Source: Spirochaetota bacterium
GTDB taxonomy: Bacteria; Spirochaetota; UBA4802; UBA5550
DNA length: 64,000 bases
Direction of reading: 5' to 3'
Assembly: GCA_024276015.1 (NCBI GenBank)
Contig: JAJRXZ010000028.1
Location: forward strand, 1-64,000
Part shown: positions 1 to 8,436 of the stretch, one piece after another
Layout of the letters: each line of letters starts with the position of its first letter
Numbering within the stretch: the first letter of the stretch is position 1
Made by a program: the position numbers and the translations under genes
The notes under the pieces: generated by a model
Databases searched by the model: none
What the model was told of the DNA's origin: nothing
The model's input: only the letters and a program-made list of their open reading frames with translations

Positions 1-29
1 AAAAAAATTATTTTTTTTAAAAAATTTCC

Positions 30-58
30 TTGACTTATACTCAACATATATATACTAT
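30..58 (+). promoter_or_regulatory. Putative sigma70-type promoter
   Basis: TTGACT (30-35) is followed after 17 bases by TACTAT (53-58); an overlapping TATACT lies at 51-56. It would drive the small zinc-ribbon gene starting at 92. This is a motif match only, in very AT-rich sequence where chance matches are common. Confidence 0.45.
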
Positions 59-91
59 ACATTTGTATCATTTAATGAACAGTATAGTTCA

Positions 92-229
92 ATGAAAAAA
101 ATGTATAAACATACTAATAAGGATCCCTTAAAACTCATGAAATGCCCCGATTGCAATGGTTTTTTGATTCCCGATTCAGGATGCCTATATTGCAGATACT
201 GCGGTTTTTCATACTGTTTGTATAATTAA
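92..229 (+). CDS. Small zinc-ribbon protein (45 aa)
   Basis: An open frame of 45 codons runs from ATG 92 to TAA 229. It encodes CPDC at residues 18-21 and CLYCRYCGFSYC near the C-terminus, so several Cys pairs could form a zinc ribbon. The spacing resembles the Cys-rich tail of class II ribonucleotide reductases (CPEC...C..CGYSKC), but here it is a stand-alone mini-protein. A promoter-like element lies about 34 bases upstream. There is no clear Shine-Dalgarno sequence before this ATG, and an in-frame ATG at 101 is an alternative start. The role is unknown; nucleic-acid or metal binding would be a guess. Confidence 0.55.
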   Translation: MKKMYKHTNKDPLKLMKCPDCNGFLIPDSGCLYCRYCGFSYCLYN

Positions 230-254
230 ACTTTAAAATTAAATATGGAGAATC

Positions 255-482
255 ATGAAAGACAATGCAATACAATATAAGATCCAAAAAGAGGCGCAGC
301 AATACTTACCTCTTTTTAAGAAACATAGAGAAAAACAAAGAGATAACTATTCACCTCACAGTAAAAAATTATATAAAAATAGTAAAACCTCTGACAACGC
401 ATCAAGGGCAATACTTCGAATATTTAGAGGTGAATTAGTTAATATCGATAATCTGCAATACTTTAAATTTAATATCAGTTGA
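255..482 (+). CDS. Hypothetical small basic protein (75 aa)
   Basis: The ATG at 255 follows a GGAG Shine-Dalgarno at good spacing (TATGGAGAATC), and the frame starts 25 bases after the zinc-ribbon gene at 92-229, so the two may be cotranscribed. The product is rich in Lys, Arg, Asn and Gln, has no membrane segment or signal peptide and no motif I recognise. A terminator-like hairpin lies downstream at 630-654. Function unknown; it could be a small nucleic-acid-binding protein, but nothing in the sequence proves it. Confidence 0.5.
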   Translation: MKDNAIQYKIQKEAQQYLPLFKKHREKQRDNYSPHSKKLYKNSKTSDNASRAILRIFRGELVNIDNLQYFKFNIS

Positions 483-629
483 AAAATATATAATAACCGG
501 AGAAGCAAAGGCTATAACAATTAAGCTTAGTACATTGAGAGCAGAGCATTACACATATCCGGCACCATAAAACCCATAACACCCCCTTCCTACCTCGGAA
601 ATGCTCTTCTCTTTTTTGATAATAAAATT

Positions 630-654
630 GCCCCGTTTTTTCAGGGGCTTTTTT
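630..654. terminator. Bidirectional rho-independent terminator
   Basis: GCCCC (630-634) pairs with GGGGC (644-648) around a 9-base loop and is followed by TTTTTT on the plus strand. On the minus strand the same stem, followed by AATTTTATT, lies just downstream of the tRNA-Leu gene. It can end both the plus-strand transcript from 92-482 and the minus-strand tRNA transcript. Confidence 0.7.
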
Positions 655-659
655 ATTAT

Positions 660-743
660 TGCCGAAGGAGGGACTTGAACCCTCACAGGGTTGCCCCCGG
701 CGGATTTTGAGTCCGCTGCGTCTACCAATTCCACCACTTCGGC
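660..743 (-). tRNA. tRNA-Leu (anticodon CAA)
   Basis: Read on the minus strand, the sequence folds as a class II tRNA: acceptor arm GCCGAAG pairs with CUUCGGC, the D-arm includes UUGGUAGACGC, the anticodon loop is CUCAAAA with CAA, there is an extra variable stem (GGGGGCAACCC region), and the T-arm carries GGUUCAAGUCC. The discriminator base would be A at 660. CCA is not encoded. The long variable arm and the CAA anticodon fit leucine (UUG codons). Confidence 0.95.
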
Positions 744-796
744 GATTTTCCTGCATTTAAAATAACAGAATTATTAATTTTTAGAAAATCTAAAAA

Positions 797-1213
797 TTAA
801 TCGGGCTGCGGGATCTCATTCACCTCTATATATTTGCCCTTTGCTCTTGCAACTACTTTGCCCATCTCATTTTCTATCTCAGCTCTATTTTCAATTATGT
901 GCTTACTCTTTTTAACATACCAGCCTCTTATATAAAGGTTTTCATTTATAAAGGCCGGTTGTAAATATCTTATTGTAAGCTCGCTGGTAAGCGCCACTGT
1001 TTCCATATACTTGTTTACAGTTATCATTGTTTCATCAAGTATTGCAGCAACAATGCCGCCATGTATGAGATTAGGGGGTCCCTCTAACAACTCATGGGCA
1101 ACATATTCACCGTAGGATGTTTTTGTATCATCGTCAAATTCAAGTACAAGTTTTAGTCCGTATTCGTTTTGCGGACCACAGCCAAAGCATATTTTATCTT
1201 CAAATTCAATCAT
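797..1213 (-). CDS. Hot-dog fold thioesterase (PaaI/THEM4-like)
   Basis: 138 aa, the normal length for a single hot-dog domain. It has the N-terminal CFGCGPQNEYGLKL signature seen in the acyl-CoA thioesterase group related to THEM4, and the catalytic-region motif HGGIVAAILDE around residues 52-62, which in this family positions the thioester carbonyl and a general base. It probably hydrolyses an acyl-CoA or acyl carrier substrate in the cytoplasm; the substrate cannot be deduced. It lies 31 bases downstream of the MshEN-like gene on the same strand, so the two may share a transcript. Confidence 0.85.
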   Translation of the reverse strand: MIEFEDKICFGCGPQNEYGLKLVLEFDDDTKTSYGEYVAHELLEGPPNLIHGGIVAAILDETMITVNKYMETVALTSELTIRYLQPAFINENLYIRGWYVKKSKHIIENRAEIENEMGKVVARAKGKYIEVNEIPQPD

Positions 1214-1244
1214 AAAACATTTCTTAAATATAAATGTTTTATTG

Positions 1245-1547
1245 TCAAGAACTTTTAGATTTGTTATTCTTTAATCTGTTCATTAACATGTCAATTTCGT
1301 CCTGGTCTAACCACTCATCCACATGATTGACATCTATTCCCGTATAAACAAGGAAGCCTTCAAGAGCCATAATTATATCTTCCTTTGACAATATTCCAAG
1401 CGTTACAAGAATTTCGCCTACAAGCCTCTCTTTATTATCCTTCTGCAATTCCAGCGCTTCCTCAAGCTGGTTCTGAGTTATAATGTTATTCTCAACAAGA
1501 AATTGACCGAATTTTATTTCAGTGTTATCGTTATGACTTTCTGTCAT
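1245..1547 (-). CDS. Stand-alone MshEN/GspE N-terminal-like domain protein
   Basis: 100 aa. The pattern FGQFLVENNIITQNQLEEAL ... LQ ... VGEILVTLGILSKEDI (residues 13-57) matches the repeated motif of the N-terminal domain of type II secretion/type IV pilus ATPases (GspE/PilB/MshE), which in MshE binds cyclic di-GMP. Here the domain is not attached to an ATPase; the C-terminal 30 residues are acidic, then basic. It may act as a small c-di-GMP-responsive adaptor, an inference from the fold. The family is recognised with moderate confidence; ligand binding is not shown by the sequence. Confidence 0.65.
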   Translation of the reverse strand: MTESHNDNTEIKFGQFLVENNIITQNQLEEALELQKDNKERLVGEILVTLGILSKEDIIMALEGFLVYTGIDVNHVDEWLDQDEIDMLMNRLKNNKSKSS

Positions 1548-1659
1548 TACATTTTACCCCATTATATTTAAACATCTATTTTATATCTGCAATTATAATT
1601 GTTGTCAAGTTTAAATTTTGTTGACTAATTTAATAGTATCAGAGAGAAACAATTACTAA

Positions 1660-2304
1660 TTGAATAAAAACAATCTTTTAGATCTTCTTATGAAATTTTT
1701 ATATAAAATAATCTCAGCAACAGCCTTTTTTCTGATTTTTATCAATATTCTGCTCCATTCGAATCAGAGAGGGAGATTTACATATATGGGCGTAGATACC
1801 TGCAAAAAATGCCACAACGAACCGAAGGGGCTGAATCAATATTCCATTTGGGTTGTTTCACCGCATGCAGGAGCTGTGAAAACATTAAGATCATCCAAAT
1901 CAAAAAAGATATCCGAAAAATACTCCATTAAAGAGCCTGCAGCAGATCTAAGATGTCTTGCCTGTCATACAACCGGCGGAGGAAGATATAAAAGAACCGC
2001 CAGCGAAGGAGTAGGCTGCGAATCATGCCATGGTCCGGGCAGTTCATATTACGAGATCAGCAACCATGTTAATTTCAGATCGCGAATGAACGGATATGTA
2101 AAAGCCAAAAAACTGGGCATGTACCCTATTCTTAAATACGAAGATAACCTGCTGAAAAGAGAAAAATTATGCCTTTCATGCCACAATAACAAGAGGTTAT
2201 GCCGGCCCGACAATATCAACGAAATCCGGAAACAGAAGATATCGATCCAGGTTATAGATAAATTAAGGAAAGGCGACGTTAATTTCATTCATCCATTGCA
2301 TTGA
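1660..2304 (+). CDS. Membrane-anchored tetrahaem c-type cytochrome (cytochrome c554-like)
   Basis: 214 aa with an N-terminal hydrophobic segment (about residues 11-32) serving as signal peptide or anchor, then four CxxCH haem sites: CKKCH, CLACH, CESCH and CLSCH. CESCHGPG and the long spacing to the last site resemble the cytochrome c554/NrfH-type multihaem fold. It should sit on the outer face of the cytoplasmic membrane and carry electrons; no partner reductase is adjacent. The frame begins with TTG at 1660; ATG at 1690 is an alternative and still keeps the hydrophobic segment. Its 3' end overlaps the convergent gene 2289-3284 by 16 bases. Confidence 0.85.
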   Translation: MNKNNLLDLLMKFLYKIISATAFFLIFINILLHSNQRGRFTYMGVDTCKKCHNEPKGLNQYSIWVVSPHAGAVKTLRSSKSKKISEKYSIKEPAADLRCLACHTTGGGRYKRTASEGVGCESCHGPGSSYYEISNHVNFRSRMNGYVKAKKLGMYPILKYEDNLLKREKLCLSCHNNKRLCRPDNINEIRKQKISIQVIDKLRKGDVNFIHPLH

Positions 2305-3284
2305 TTGGAAGGGTCTCTGCTTTTATCTATTATTAACCATCTTAAACCGTCAATCTTAATGAAATCCTTTTCCATATCCTTCAGAGCCTTTAGGATAATT
2401 TCAATATTTTCATCGGAAAGTATATTGGTCATTGAGAATAAAAATTCCGACCTGTTATAATATAGCTTGCTCAATGTCTCTTCCCGAAAAAAAGAGGTCT
2501 CATTATACTTCATGGAGCTATTTATCTTTTCCACTGCCGGGATCACTTTTTTCCTGAATAAAATATCCACAAGAAAACTGAAAAGCTCTTCCTTCGATAA
2601 TATTACTTTGGTCAATCTGTTTAACCCGGAAATAATTTCATGCACAAAAATTCCCTTATCCATATCTTTATAGGATATTACAGGCAGATCTCTCATCCTC
2701 CTGTGAGAGTTATACATTGAGATCAACTTTACCAGATTAAGATCCTCCATACCGAGGTTCAATAGTATCATTTGAATATTATTCTTATTTATACTCTCGC
2801 TGAGATATTCAATGGAATCAATAAATATGGCCTCATAATCGAATCTGTTAATGATCTCATTTAATATCTTCTCAGTTGCTTTATGGTCTTCCAGGATCAA
2901 TATTCTACCCAGTTTTGCAGGATCTCTATCTTCTATGGAGTCGATATAATCCGGGATCCGGGCCGCATAACGGGTACCGATCAAATCGATAATTCCGCGG
3001 TCCAGAAGAATTTCCTTAAGAGTCTCTGATACTGATTCGGCTATACAGATTACCTTTCTGCTCTGTGATAGTTTTCCCAGTATTCCGGATATATCCTTGA
3101 TATTGAGATCATTAACCTCTGCTACGACATATCCCCTATCGCAGGAAATATCAATCTCATCCTTACGGGATAAGGAAAGCGGAAGCGGATACTGAAGGAG
3201 CGAATAATCCCTGTCAGAAAAATATCCGCTCAGATAGGCGTTCCTGTATGTAAACAGCATAACCTGTCTCATAGTTGCTTCCAT
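2289..3284 (-). CDS. Unknown protein with a degenerate receiver-like domain
   Basis: 331 aa, cytoplasmic, no signal peptide. Residues from about 124 (RILILEDHKA) to about 190 read like a response-regulator receiver: the acidic pair ED is kept, but the position of the phosphorylated Asp reads MILLNLGMED, with Asn replacing Asp. The N-terminal third has no family I recognise, and the C-terminal third is helical. It is therefore probably a phosphorylation-independent scaffold or output protein. It overlaps the end of the cytochrome gene by 16 bases, tail to tail. Start ATG at 3284; a second in-frame ATG lies four codons on. Confidence 0.65.
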   Translation of the reverse strand: MEATMRQVMLFTYRNAYLSGYFSDRDYSLLQYPLPLSLSRKDEIDISCDRGYVVAEVNDLNIKDISGILGKLSQSRKVICIAESVSETLKEILLDRGIIDLIGTRYAARIPDYIDSIEDRDPAKLGRILILEDHKATEKILNEIINRFDYEAIFIDSIEYLSESINKNNIQMILLNLGMEDLNLVKLISMYNSHRRMRDLPVISYKDMDKGIFVHEIISGLNRLTKVILSKEELFSFLVDILFRKKVIPAVEKINSSMKYNETSFFREETLSKLYYNRSEFLFSMTNILSDENIEIILKALKDMEKDFIKIDGLRWLIIDKSRDPSNQCNG

Positions 3285-3434
3285 ATTATGTCACATGTAA
3301 CAGGATCAATATTTTTTAGTCAATTATTTATTGTATCAGCATTTCGGTTAGTGCAAATTTAAAATCAAATAGAGTAAATAATTTATTATTTTATCTTGAC
3401 TTCCCATAGGAAATTTTTTAGAAACAGCTGGATC

Positions 3435-3536
3435 ATACCGATCATCCTTGGAAATTTCTATATTTAATGAATCGGTATATGATCCGATCGAGATCTTGCC
3501 CTTTGATAAGGGACAAAATCGATGTTTTTTGATATA
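3435..3536 (+). repeat. Intergenic palindromic repeat, copy A
   Basis: This 102-base unit starts with ATACCGAT and, about 35 bases later, has the inverted arm ATCGGTAT, followed by a second hairpin around TTGCCCTTTGATAAGGGACAA and the tail ATCGATG plus TTTTTTGATAT. It is about 85-90 percent like copies at 48471-48559 and 49347-49448. It lies between divergent genes. Confidence 0.85.
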
Positions 3537-3558
3537 TTGACATATTTGGAGAAAATAT

Positions 3559-4293
3559 ATGGCCCGGACAGAATTCGAATTCAGCCAATTTTTTGCCGAT
3601 TCATTGAAAATACTTTCAAAGCCTTCGGAATATTTTTCAGGAATGAATAAAGAGGGAGGTTTCCGCAGCCCCGTAATTCGGGCACTCCTTTACGGTACTA
3701 TTACGGCAATAATTAATTTTTTAACGGGCAGTCTGCATCCGTCACCCTTAGCTCTGATATTCAGTACAATTTTCGGAGGCAGCCCATGGTTCTTCGTATT
3801 CATATCAACTATAATCCTGCATGTAATAGGGCTCTTTATTATGGGTATTCTGATCCTCCTGCTTTCTGCAGTATGCAGGGGCAATACGGATTACGAGGCC
3901 AGCGTGCATGTTGCCGCATCATTAATGGTAATGCAGCCTGTAAAAGCACTTATCAGCGCAGGACAGGGCACAGGCTTTGCTCTTTTTAATATGATCATTA
4001 TTACACTGTTCACTTCAATTTACTCGTTATATCTCCTTTATAATGCAATAATTCACGCTCTTGGCGGCAAGAAAGAGATTGCAAGAGTAATATCAGTATT
4101 TCTATTATCTTTCCCTGTATTAATGCTGATCAGCTCATTTATGTGTATAAATGCCGTGAAAGATATGACCCAAGACACGGGGAAACTGATAAAAGAGCTG
4201 CCGAAAGCCGACAAGGAAATGAGAGAAAGTATTGACAAACTGAAAAAGATGATGGAAGAGAGGGAAACACAGGAAAAATCCCTTGAAGAATAA
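3559..4293 (+). CDS. Yip1-domain inner-membrane protein
   Basis: 244 aa. An amphipathic N-terminus with LSKPSEYFSGMNKEGGFRSP (residues 19-38) is the start signature of Yip1-domain (PF04893-like) bacterial membrane proteins, and is followed by about five hydrophobic segments between residues 40 and 200. The C-terminal ~45 residues are charged and predicted to form a coiled coil. Members of this family have no established biochemical role; membrane organisation is the usual suggestion. The carbonic anhydrase gene begins 23 bases downstream, so the two are likely cotranscribed. Confidence 0.8.
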   Translation: MARTEFEFSQFFADSLKILSKPSEYFSGMNKEGGFRSPVIRALLYGTITAIINFLTGSLHPSPLALIFSTIFGGSPWFFVFISTIILHVIGLFIMGILILLLSAVCRGNTDYEASVHVAASLMVMQPVKALISAGQGTGFALFNMIIITLFTSIYSLYLLYNAIIHALGGKKEIARVISVFLLSFPVLMLISSFMCINAVKDMTQDTGKLIKELPKADKEMRESIDKLKKMMEERETQEKSLEE

Positions 4294-4316
4294 AAAATCA
4301 CCTCAGAGGGTACGTT

Positions 4317-4958
4317 GTGATCAAACATACTTATAATGAACTTATTCTGAATAACAGAGAGTGGGCGGAGAAAAGATTAAAAGGGGACAAAGACTATTTT
4401 AAAAAGCTCTCGGAGGGACAAGATCCCCAATATCTTATTATAGGATGTTCCGACAGCAGAGTTTCAATTACATCATTGATAAATGCGGAACCCGGAGAAC
4501 TCTTTGTTCACAGGAATATAGCAAACAGAGTAAGTCTTATTGACATTAACCTGCTATCCGTTATTGAATATTCTCTCGAAGTACTGCATATACAGGATAT
4601 AATTATTCTGGGACACTACAAGTGCGGAGGGATCAAAGCTGCTGTTGAAGGAAGCGATCTTTATATGGTTCACAACTGGATAAATCCCATAAGAGATATC
4701 TATATCAATCACAGAGATGAGCTTGATAAATATGACAGCAATGAGAAAAAATACGACAGACTTGCAGAATTGAATGTAATTGCACAGGCTGAAAATATTA
4801 CTAAGACAAGATCTATGAAAAAAGCATTTGAGCGAAAACAATACCCCGCACTTCACGGATGGATATTTGACATTTATACAGGTCTGATAAAAGAGATACC
4901 TCTGCCTTTAAAGAGCTGGGAAAAGAAAGGTCTTGTCCCTGCGGGATATGGAGAATAA
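4317..4958 (+). CDS. Beta-class carbonic anhydrase
   Basis: 213 aa, typical for the beta class. The zinc ligands and catalytic dyad are visible: CSDSR (Cys, Asp and Arg, residues 44-48) and HYKCGG (His and Cys near residues 99-102). LFVHRNIANRV is the conserved strand after the first ligand. The enzyme converts CO2 and water to bicarbonate in the cytoplasm, supplying carboxylases and balancing pH. The start codon is GTG at 4317, with CAGAGGG as a plausible ribosome site. It lies directly downstream of the Yip1-domain gene. Confidence 0.95.
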   Translation: MIKHTYNELILNNREWAEKRLKGDKDYFKKLSEGQDPQYLIIGCSDSRVSITSLINAEPGELFVHRNIANRVSLIDINLLSVIEYSLEVLHIQDIIILGHYKCGGIKAAVEGSDLYMVHNWINPIRDIYINHRDELDKYDSNEKKYDRLAELNVIAQAENITKTRSMKKAFERKQYPALHGWIFDIYTGLIKEIPLPLKSWEKKGLVPAGYGE

Positions 4959-4971
4959 GAGCCGGCTCAAA

Positions 4972-5952
4972 TTACCGCTCCTCTTTTCTGGCAAGGAGAA
5001 AGCACATAATATATTCTTCAATAGTCTTCTTCGGCCCGGACAGCTCCTTTTTTACCCTGTTTGAAGCAATTTTCTTTCTGTGTTTATAGAATCTGTAGAG
5101 CTCTCTCGGGTCGTCATGCAGGTATTCGGGATATACAAGTTTATTTCCAAGCATCTCTCCGATCTCGTCTTTTGTCACACTCCCCTTTCCTTCCTTTTCC
5201 ATTCTAAGAGAGAGTATCTCCATCTCTTCAAAGGTAAGACCCAATAAAAACTCCATCAGAGAGTTGACTTCTTCCTGGTCAAGATCATCCCTTCCGAGAA
5301 ATTCCAACAGTACAGGGTCCGATCTGCCTGTAATAATAAATAATTCCGATATGCCCATCATGGTCCCAAAGGAGGGCGACATTTTCCGTCTCGCAATCCA
5401 GATACTGCTGAGGATCGGCGCAAATTCCTTAACGCCATGATATATCCTGTTTTCCCATATATTCACGAGGAGTAATCCGGCTTTTGTTCTTATATCGATA
5501 CCGATTTCCTTATCCGATATTATTGAGAGGAATACATCTTCAGCCATTATTGTAAAAACATTATCCTCGATAATTCTGTAAAGCATATCTTTCTTCAAAT
5601 CAAAATTTTCAATCTCTCTTGTAAAATATAACAGCAGAAAAAAGAAATTTATTTTTGCTATTGAGAAACCGTACCCCAGAATGGCTTTTGTCGGGATATT
5701 AAAAATAATCTCAGTAAAGTCTTTTATGCAGAGACTGTTCACAAGAGTTTCCACCGATCTTGAAGAGCCGCCCAATTTCTGGCGGCTTATTATTGACGGA
5801 TATAATGAAATTGACTTTGCCAGTTCTCTGAGAGGGGTAATATTTTTCTCAATATATTGAAGTTCTTCAATTTTGTTTTTTTTATCAAGCTCAGCCTTTA
5901 ATCTTTCGATTACAGCTTCTTCTTTATCAGTAAAAACAACTATTTTTTTCAT
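4972..5952 (-). CDS. Hypothetical cytoplasmic protein (326 aa)
   Basis: No family recognised. The N-terminus MKKIVVFTDKEEAVIERLK could suggest a Rossmann-like strand-helix, and the rest is mostly helical with alternating charged and hydrophobic residues, so it may be a helical-repeat or scaffold protein. There is no signal peptide; a hydrophobic stretch near residues 100-110 (INFFFLLLYF) is too short to be a convincing membrane span. It is convergent with the carbonic anhydrase gene, 13 bases away. Possibly lineage-specific. Confidence 0.65.
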   Translation of the reverse strand: MKKIVVFTDKEEAVIERLKAELDKKNKIEELQYIEKNITPLRELAKSISLYPSIISRQKLGGSSRSVETLVNSLCIKDFTEIIFNIPTKAILGYGFSIAKINFFFLLLYFTREIENFDLKKDMLYRIIEDNVFTIMAEDVFLSIISDKEIGIDIRTKAGLLLVNIWENRIYHGVKEFAPILSSIWIARRKMSPSFGTMMGISELFIITGRSDPVLLEFLGRDDLDQEEVNSLMEFLLGLTFEEMEILSLRMEKEGKGSVTKDEIGEMLGNKLVYPEYLHDDPRELYRFYKHRKKIASNRVKKELSGPKKTIEEYIMCFLLARKEER

Positions 5953-6156
5953 TTTAAAATTATCGCATACCCGAGTTATGCAGTGAATCCTGAATAAGCT
6001 CTTAACCCTATTTCGAAATAAAAATGCATTGAGATAATAACTCTATTTTTCTTTTGACTTCTCATAAATGAATTATATTTCAGAATATAATATACTTAAT
6101 TATATTATATAGTAATTAATTAAAAAGATCTTACCGATTTTGTTAACAGGTATAAA

Positions 6157-7221
6157 ATGAATAGTCAACAAATAAAAACATATTATTCCTCTTTTGTTGT
6201 TATAGCTCTATGGAGCATTCTTTTCTTATCATCTTTTTCAGCAGCTGCTGCCCATGCAAAAACAGACGCTTTAACAAAAAAAAAGAGAGACCCTTTTCGT
6301 CCTCTCTTATATGTTCCGCCGGGATATAAAGTTCTTAAAGCAAAAAACATTAAATTCAACAGCAAATACTTTTATTTGGATCTCTATGCCGAAAAATTTT
6401 CACAGGGGAATGCGGTCTATATTGAAATCCAACCCATTGAAAAGTATAAAAATTCAATTAAAGGTATAAAACTTTATTATAATAAAAAAAAGATACCTCT
6501 CACTAAGAAGAAATGGGGCTGGAGAGGACTATTCGGTATCTCACCAAAAGAAAAGCCCGGAAAGAAAAAAATTCTCATTATTTCTCTGATAAATGAAAGA
6601 TCATTTAAGAAATATTACAATCTGAAAATCTCGAAAACATGGTTCCCGGTATATAAAAGACCTCTGGATCTTGGAAGATACTCCGATATCAGAAAAAAAA
6701 CACGGGCTGAAATTGCTTTTATTAAGAAAAGCAAGATCTTGAAAAAAAAGGCCTTCAGCCACAGAGGTCCGGATCTGTTAAATTACCGGTTGTCTCATCC
6801 CAGGGATATGCACTACATTACCTCTCCCTTCTGGTCAAAACGAGTGTATATGCGTTACAGAATTCGAAAAGGAAAAAAGATCAAGCTGAAAAGCAGTTCC
6901 AGCATTCACAGAGGACTCGATTTAAGAGGAGAGAAAGGAAGGCCTGTCTTCGCAATTGCATCGGGAACAATAGTTCTGGCCAACAAACTCTATTATGAAG
7001 GCAATATGGTAATAATTGACCACGGCAACAGAATTTTCTCATACTATATGCATATGAATGATATAACAGTAAAAGTTTTCGACACCGTCAAAGGCGGAGA
7101 TATTATCGGCCATGTAGGGTCTACGGGCGTATCCACTGCAGCTCACCTTCATGTCTCTCTCATTATCGGAGGAGTTATTGTTGATCCTCTGAGTCTTTTG
7201 TCTCTTCCAATCAAAAATTGA
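6157..7221 (+). CDS. M23-family (LytM-type) peptidoglycan endopeptidase
   Basis: 354 aa. A signal peptide-like segment (about residues 12-35, ending SAAAAHAKT) directs export. Residues 75-170 form an Ig-like N-terminal domain rich in Lys and Tyr. The C-terminal M23 domain (about 240-350) has the zinc ligands HRGLDLRGEKG (His and Asp) and the catalytic HLHVSL, so it is probably active. Such enzymes cut the peptide cross-links of peptidoglycan in the periplasm. It ends at a bidirectional terminator shared with the convergent flagellin gene. No clear Shine-Dalgarno precedes the ATG. Confidence 0.9.
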   Translation: MNSQQIKTYYSSFVVIALWSILFLSSFSAAAAHAKTDALTKKKRDPFRPLLYVPPGYKVLKAKNIKFNSKYFYLDLYAEKFSQGNAVYIEIQPIEKYKNSIKGIKLYYNKKKIPLTKKKWGWRGLFGISPKEKPGKKKILIISLINERSFKKYYNLKISKTWFPVYKRPLDLGRYSDIRKKTRAEIAFIKKSKILKKKAFSHRGPDLLNYRLSHPRDMHYITSPFWSKRVYMRYRIRKGKKIKLKSSSSIHRGLDLRGEKGRPVFAIASGTIVLANKLYYEGNMVIIDHGNRIFSYYMHMNDITVKVFDTVKGGDIIGHVGSTGVSTAAHLHVSLIIGGVIVDPLSLLSLPIKN

Positions 7222-7245
7222 GACTTTATATTCCGATACAATTAT

Positions 7246-7280
7246 AAAAAAACAGCGACCAGTAATCAGCCGCTGTTTTT
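7246..7280. terminator. Bidirectional terminator between M23 peptidase and flaB
   Basis: AAAAACAGCG and CGCTGTTTTT form a 10-bp stem with a loop of about 13 bases; both strands end in an oligo-T run. It lies between the two convergent genes and can stop both transcripts. Confidence 0.75.
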
Positions 7281-7313
7281 CATTCAAATTGGTGTTCCGA
7301 TGTTAGCTCATAA

Positions 7314-8162
7314 TTATTTCAATAATTGTAATACCGATTGAGACTTGGTATTTGCCTGAGCAAGCATTGACGTTGCTGCCTGCGTCAGTATCTGGTACCT
7401 TACAAATGACGACATCTGTTCGGCCATATCGGCGTCTCTGATCCTGCTTTCCGATGCCTGTACGTTTTCATAGGCATTCATCAAACCTTTTGCCGCATGT
7501 TCAAGTCTGTTGTAATAGGCTCCCAAATCGGCCCGCTGTTTCGAGATCACTCTCAGTGCTTCGTCTGCAAGGCCGATAACCGCATTGGCTTTTCCCGGCG
7601 TAGAAATTGAGATAAATGTAAGTACAGTCGGATTTCTCAGGCCAAGAGCAGCCGTTGTCATGGTTTCTATGAAAACTCTCTCCCTTTGATGCATGTTGGG
7701 CCCCATGTGAAACCACATAGAAGCTGTGGGATGAAGTCTGGCAAAGGAACCGGTTAAAAGCTTCATTTTGTTAAACTCAGCCTGTGACGATATTCTGTCA
7801 ATTTCATCAACCAGTTCAGAAACCTCAACCTGAATCAACTGTCTGTCTTCAGCAGTATATATGCCGTTGGCCGATTGAACAGCAAGCACTCTGATCCTCT
7901 GAAGGATCTCATGGGTTTCATTCAGATAGCCTTCCGCAGTCTGGATCATTGACATTCCGTCTTCTGTGTTTCTCTCTGCCTGTCTCAGCCCCTGTATTTG
8001 AGACCTCATCTTCTCAGACACAGCAAGACCGGAAGCGTCGTCGCCCGCTTTATTGATCCTCAATCCGGAAGACAATTTCTCTATATCCTTCGTGAGGCTC
8101 CAGTCATGAAACTTTAATGTTCTGTGTGAGAAAATTGCAGCAATGTTGTGATTTATTATCAT
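7314..8162 (-). CDS. flaB: Periplasmic flagellar filament core protein FlaB
   Basis: 282 aa, standard length for spirochaete FlaB. The N-terminal D0/D1 region begins MIINHN and contains [20 protein letters not shown]; the C-terminal D0 helix has [16 protein letters not shown]. The middle segment [19 protein letters not shown] is characteristic of FlaB and differs from the exposed D2/D3 regions of external flagellins. The subunits build the core of the endoflagellar filament in the periplasm. A strong AAGGAGG ribosome site precedes the ATG, and a hairpin resembling a CsrA site lies just upstream (8188-8203), suggesting translational repression. Confidence 0.97.
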   Translation of the reverse strand: MIINHNIAAIFSHRTLKFHDWSLTKDIEKLSSGLRINKAGDDASGLAVSEKMRSQIQGLRQAERNTEDGMSMIQTAEGYLNETHEILQRIRVLAVQSANGIYTAEDRQLIQVEVSELVDEIDRISSQAEFNKMKLLTGSFARLHPTASMWFHMGPNMHQRERVFIETMTTAALGLRNPTVLTFISISTPGKANAVIGLADEALRVISKQRADLGAYYNRLEHAAKGLMNAYENVQASESRIRDADMAEQMSSFVRYQILTQAATSMLAQANTKSQSVLQLLK

Positions 8163-8167
8163 GATTT

Positions 8168-8203
8168 TCCTCCTTGAAAATTTAAACCTATCATCCTTGA
8201 TAG
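8168..8203 (-). promoter_or_regulatory. flaB leader: CsrA-like hairpin plus Shine-Dalgarno
   Basis: On the minus strand CTATCAAGGATGATAG (8203-8188) forms a perfect 6-bp stem with an AGGA loop. It is very close to the CsrA consensus RUACARGGAUGU. Thirteen bases further on, the ribosome site TCAAGGAGG (around 8168-8175) gives a second GGA. Two GGA sites, one hairpin upstream and one in the Shine-Dalgarno, is the typical layout of CsrA-repressed flagellin mRNAs, known for Bacillus hag and Borrelia flaB. Binding here is inferred; no csrA gene is in this window. Confidence 0.55.
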
Positions 8204-8436
8204 CTGTCGATTTTCCAATTTATCATTCAGATTTTCGTCAAAGTAAAAATTTTTAATTAACTCGTTGTCAGGCAATCTCGTATGATTATTTGAAATTATA
8301 GCACAATATCGCCGTTTTTTGACTATTTACAATTCTTTTAACTTTTTTTAAATTATTTTAATTATTTTTTATTATTGTTGAAATTATATAACCGCTTTCA
8401 AATTGTATTGCTATAATTCTCAGGAGCCCGCAAAAA

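Noticed and set aside
475..756. Open frames across the tRNA-Leu region on the minus strand
   Set aside because: They are incidental frames through a tRNA gene and its flanks.
8305..8330. Possible sigma28 promoter for flaB (TAAA ... GGCGATAT on the minus strand)
   Set aside because: The spacing between the two elements is only about 12 bases, against about 15 in known sites, and the region is AT-rich.
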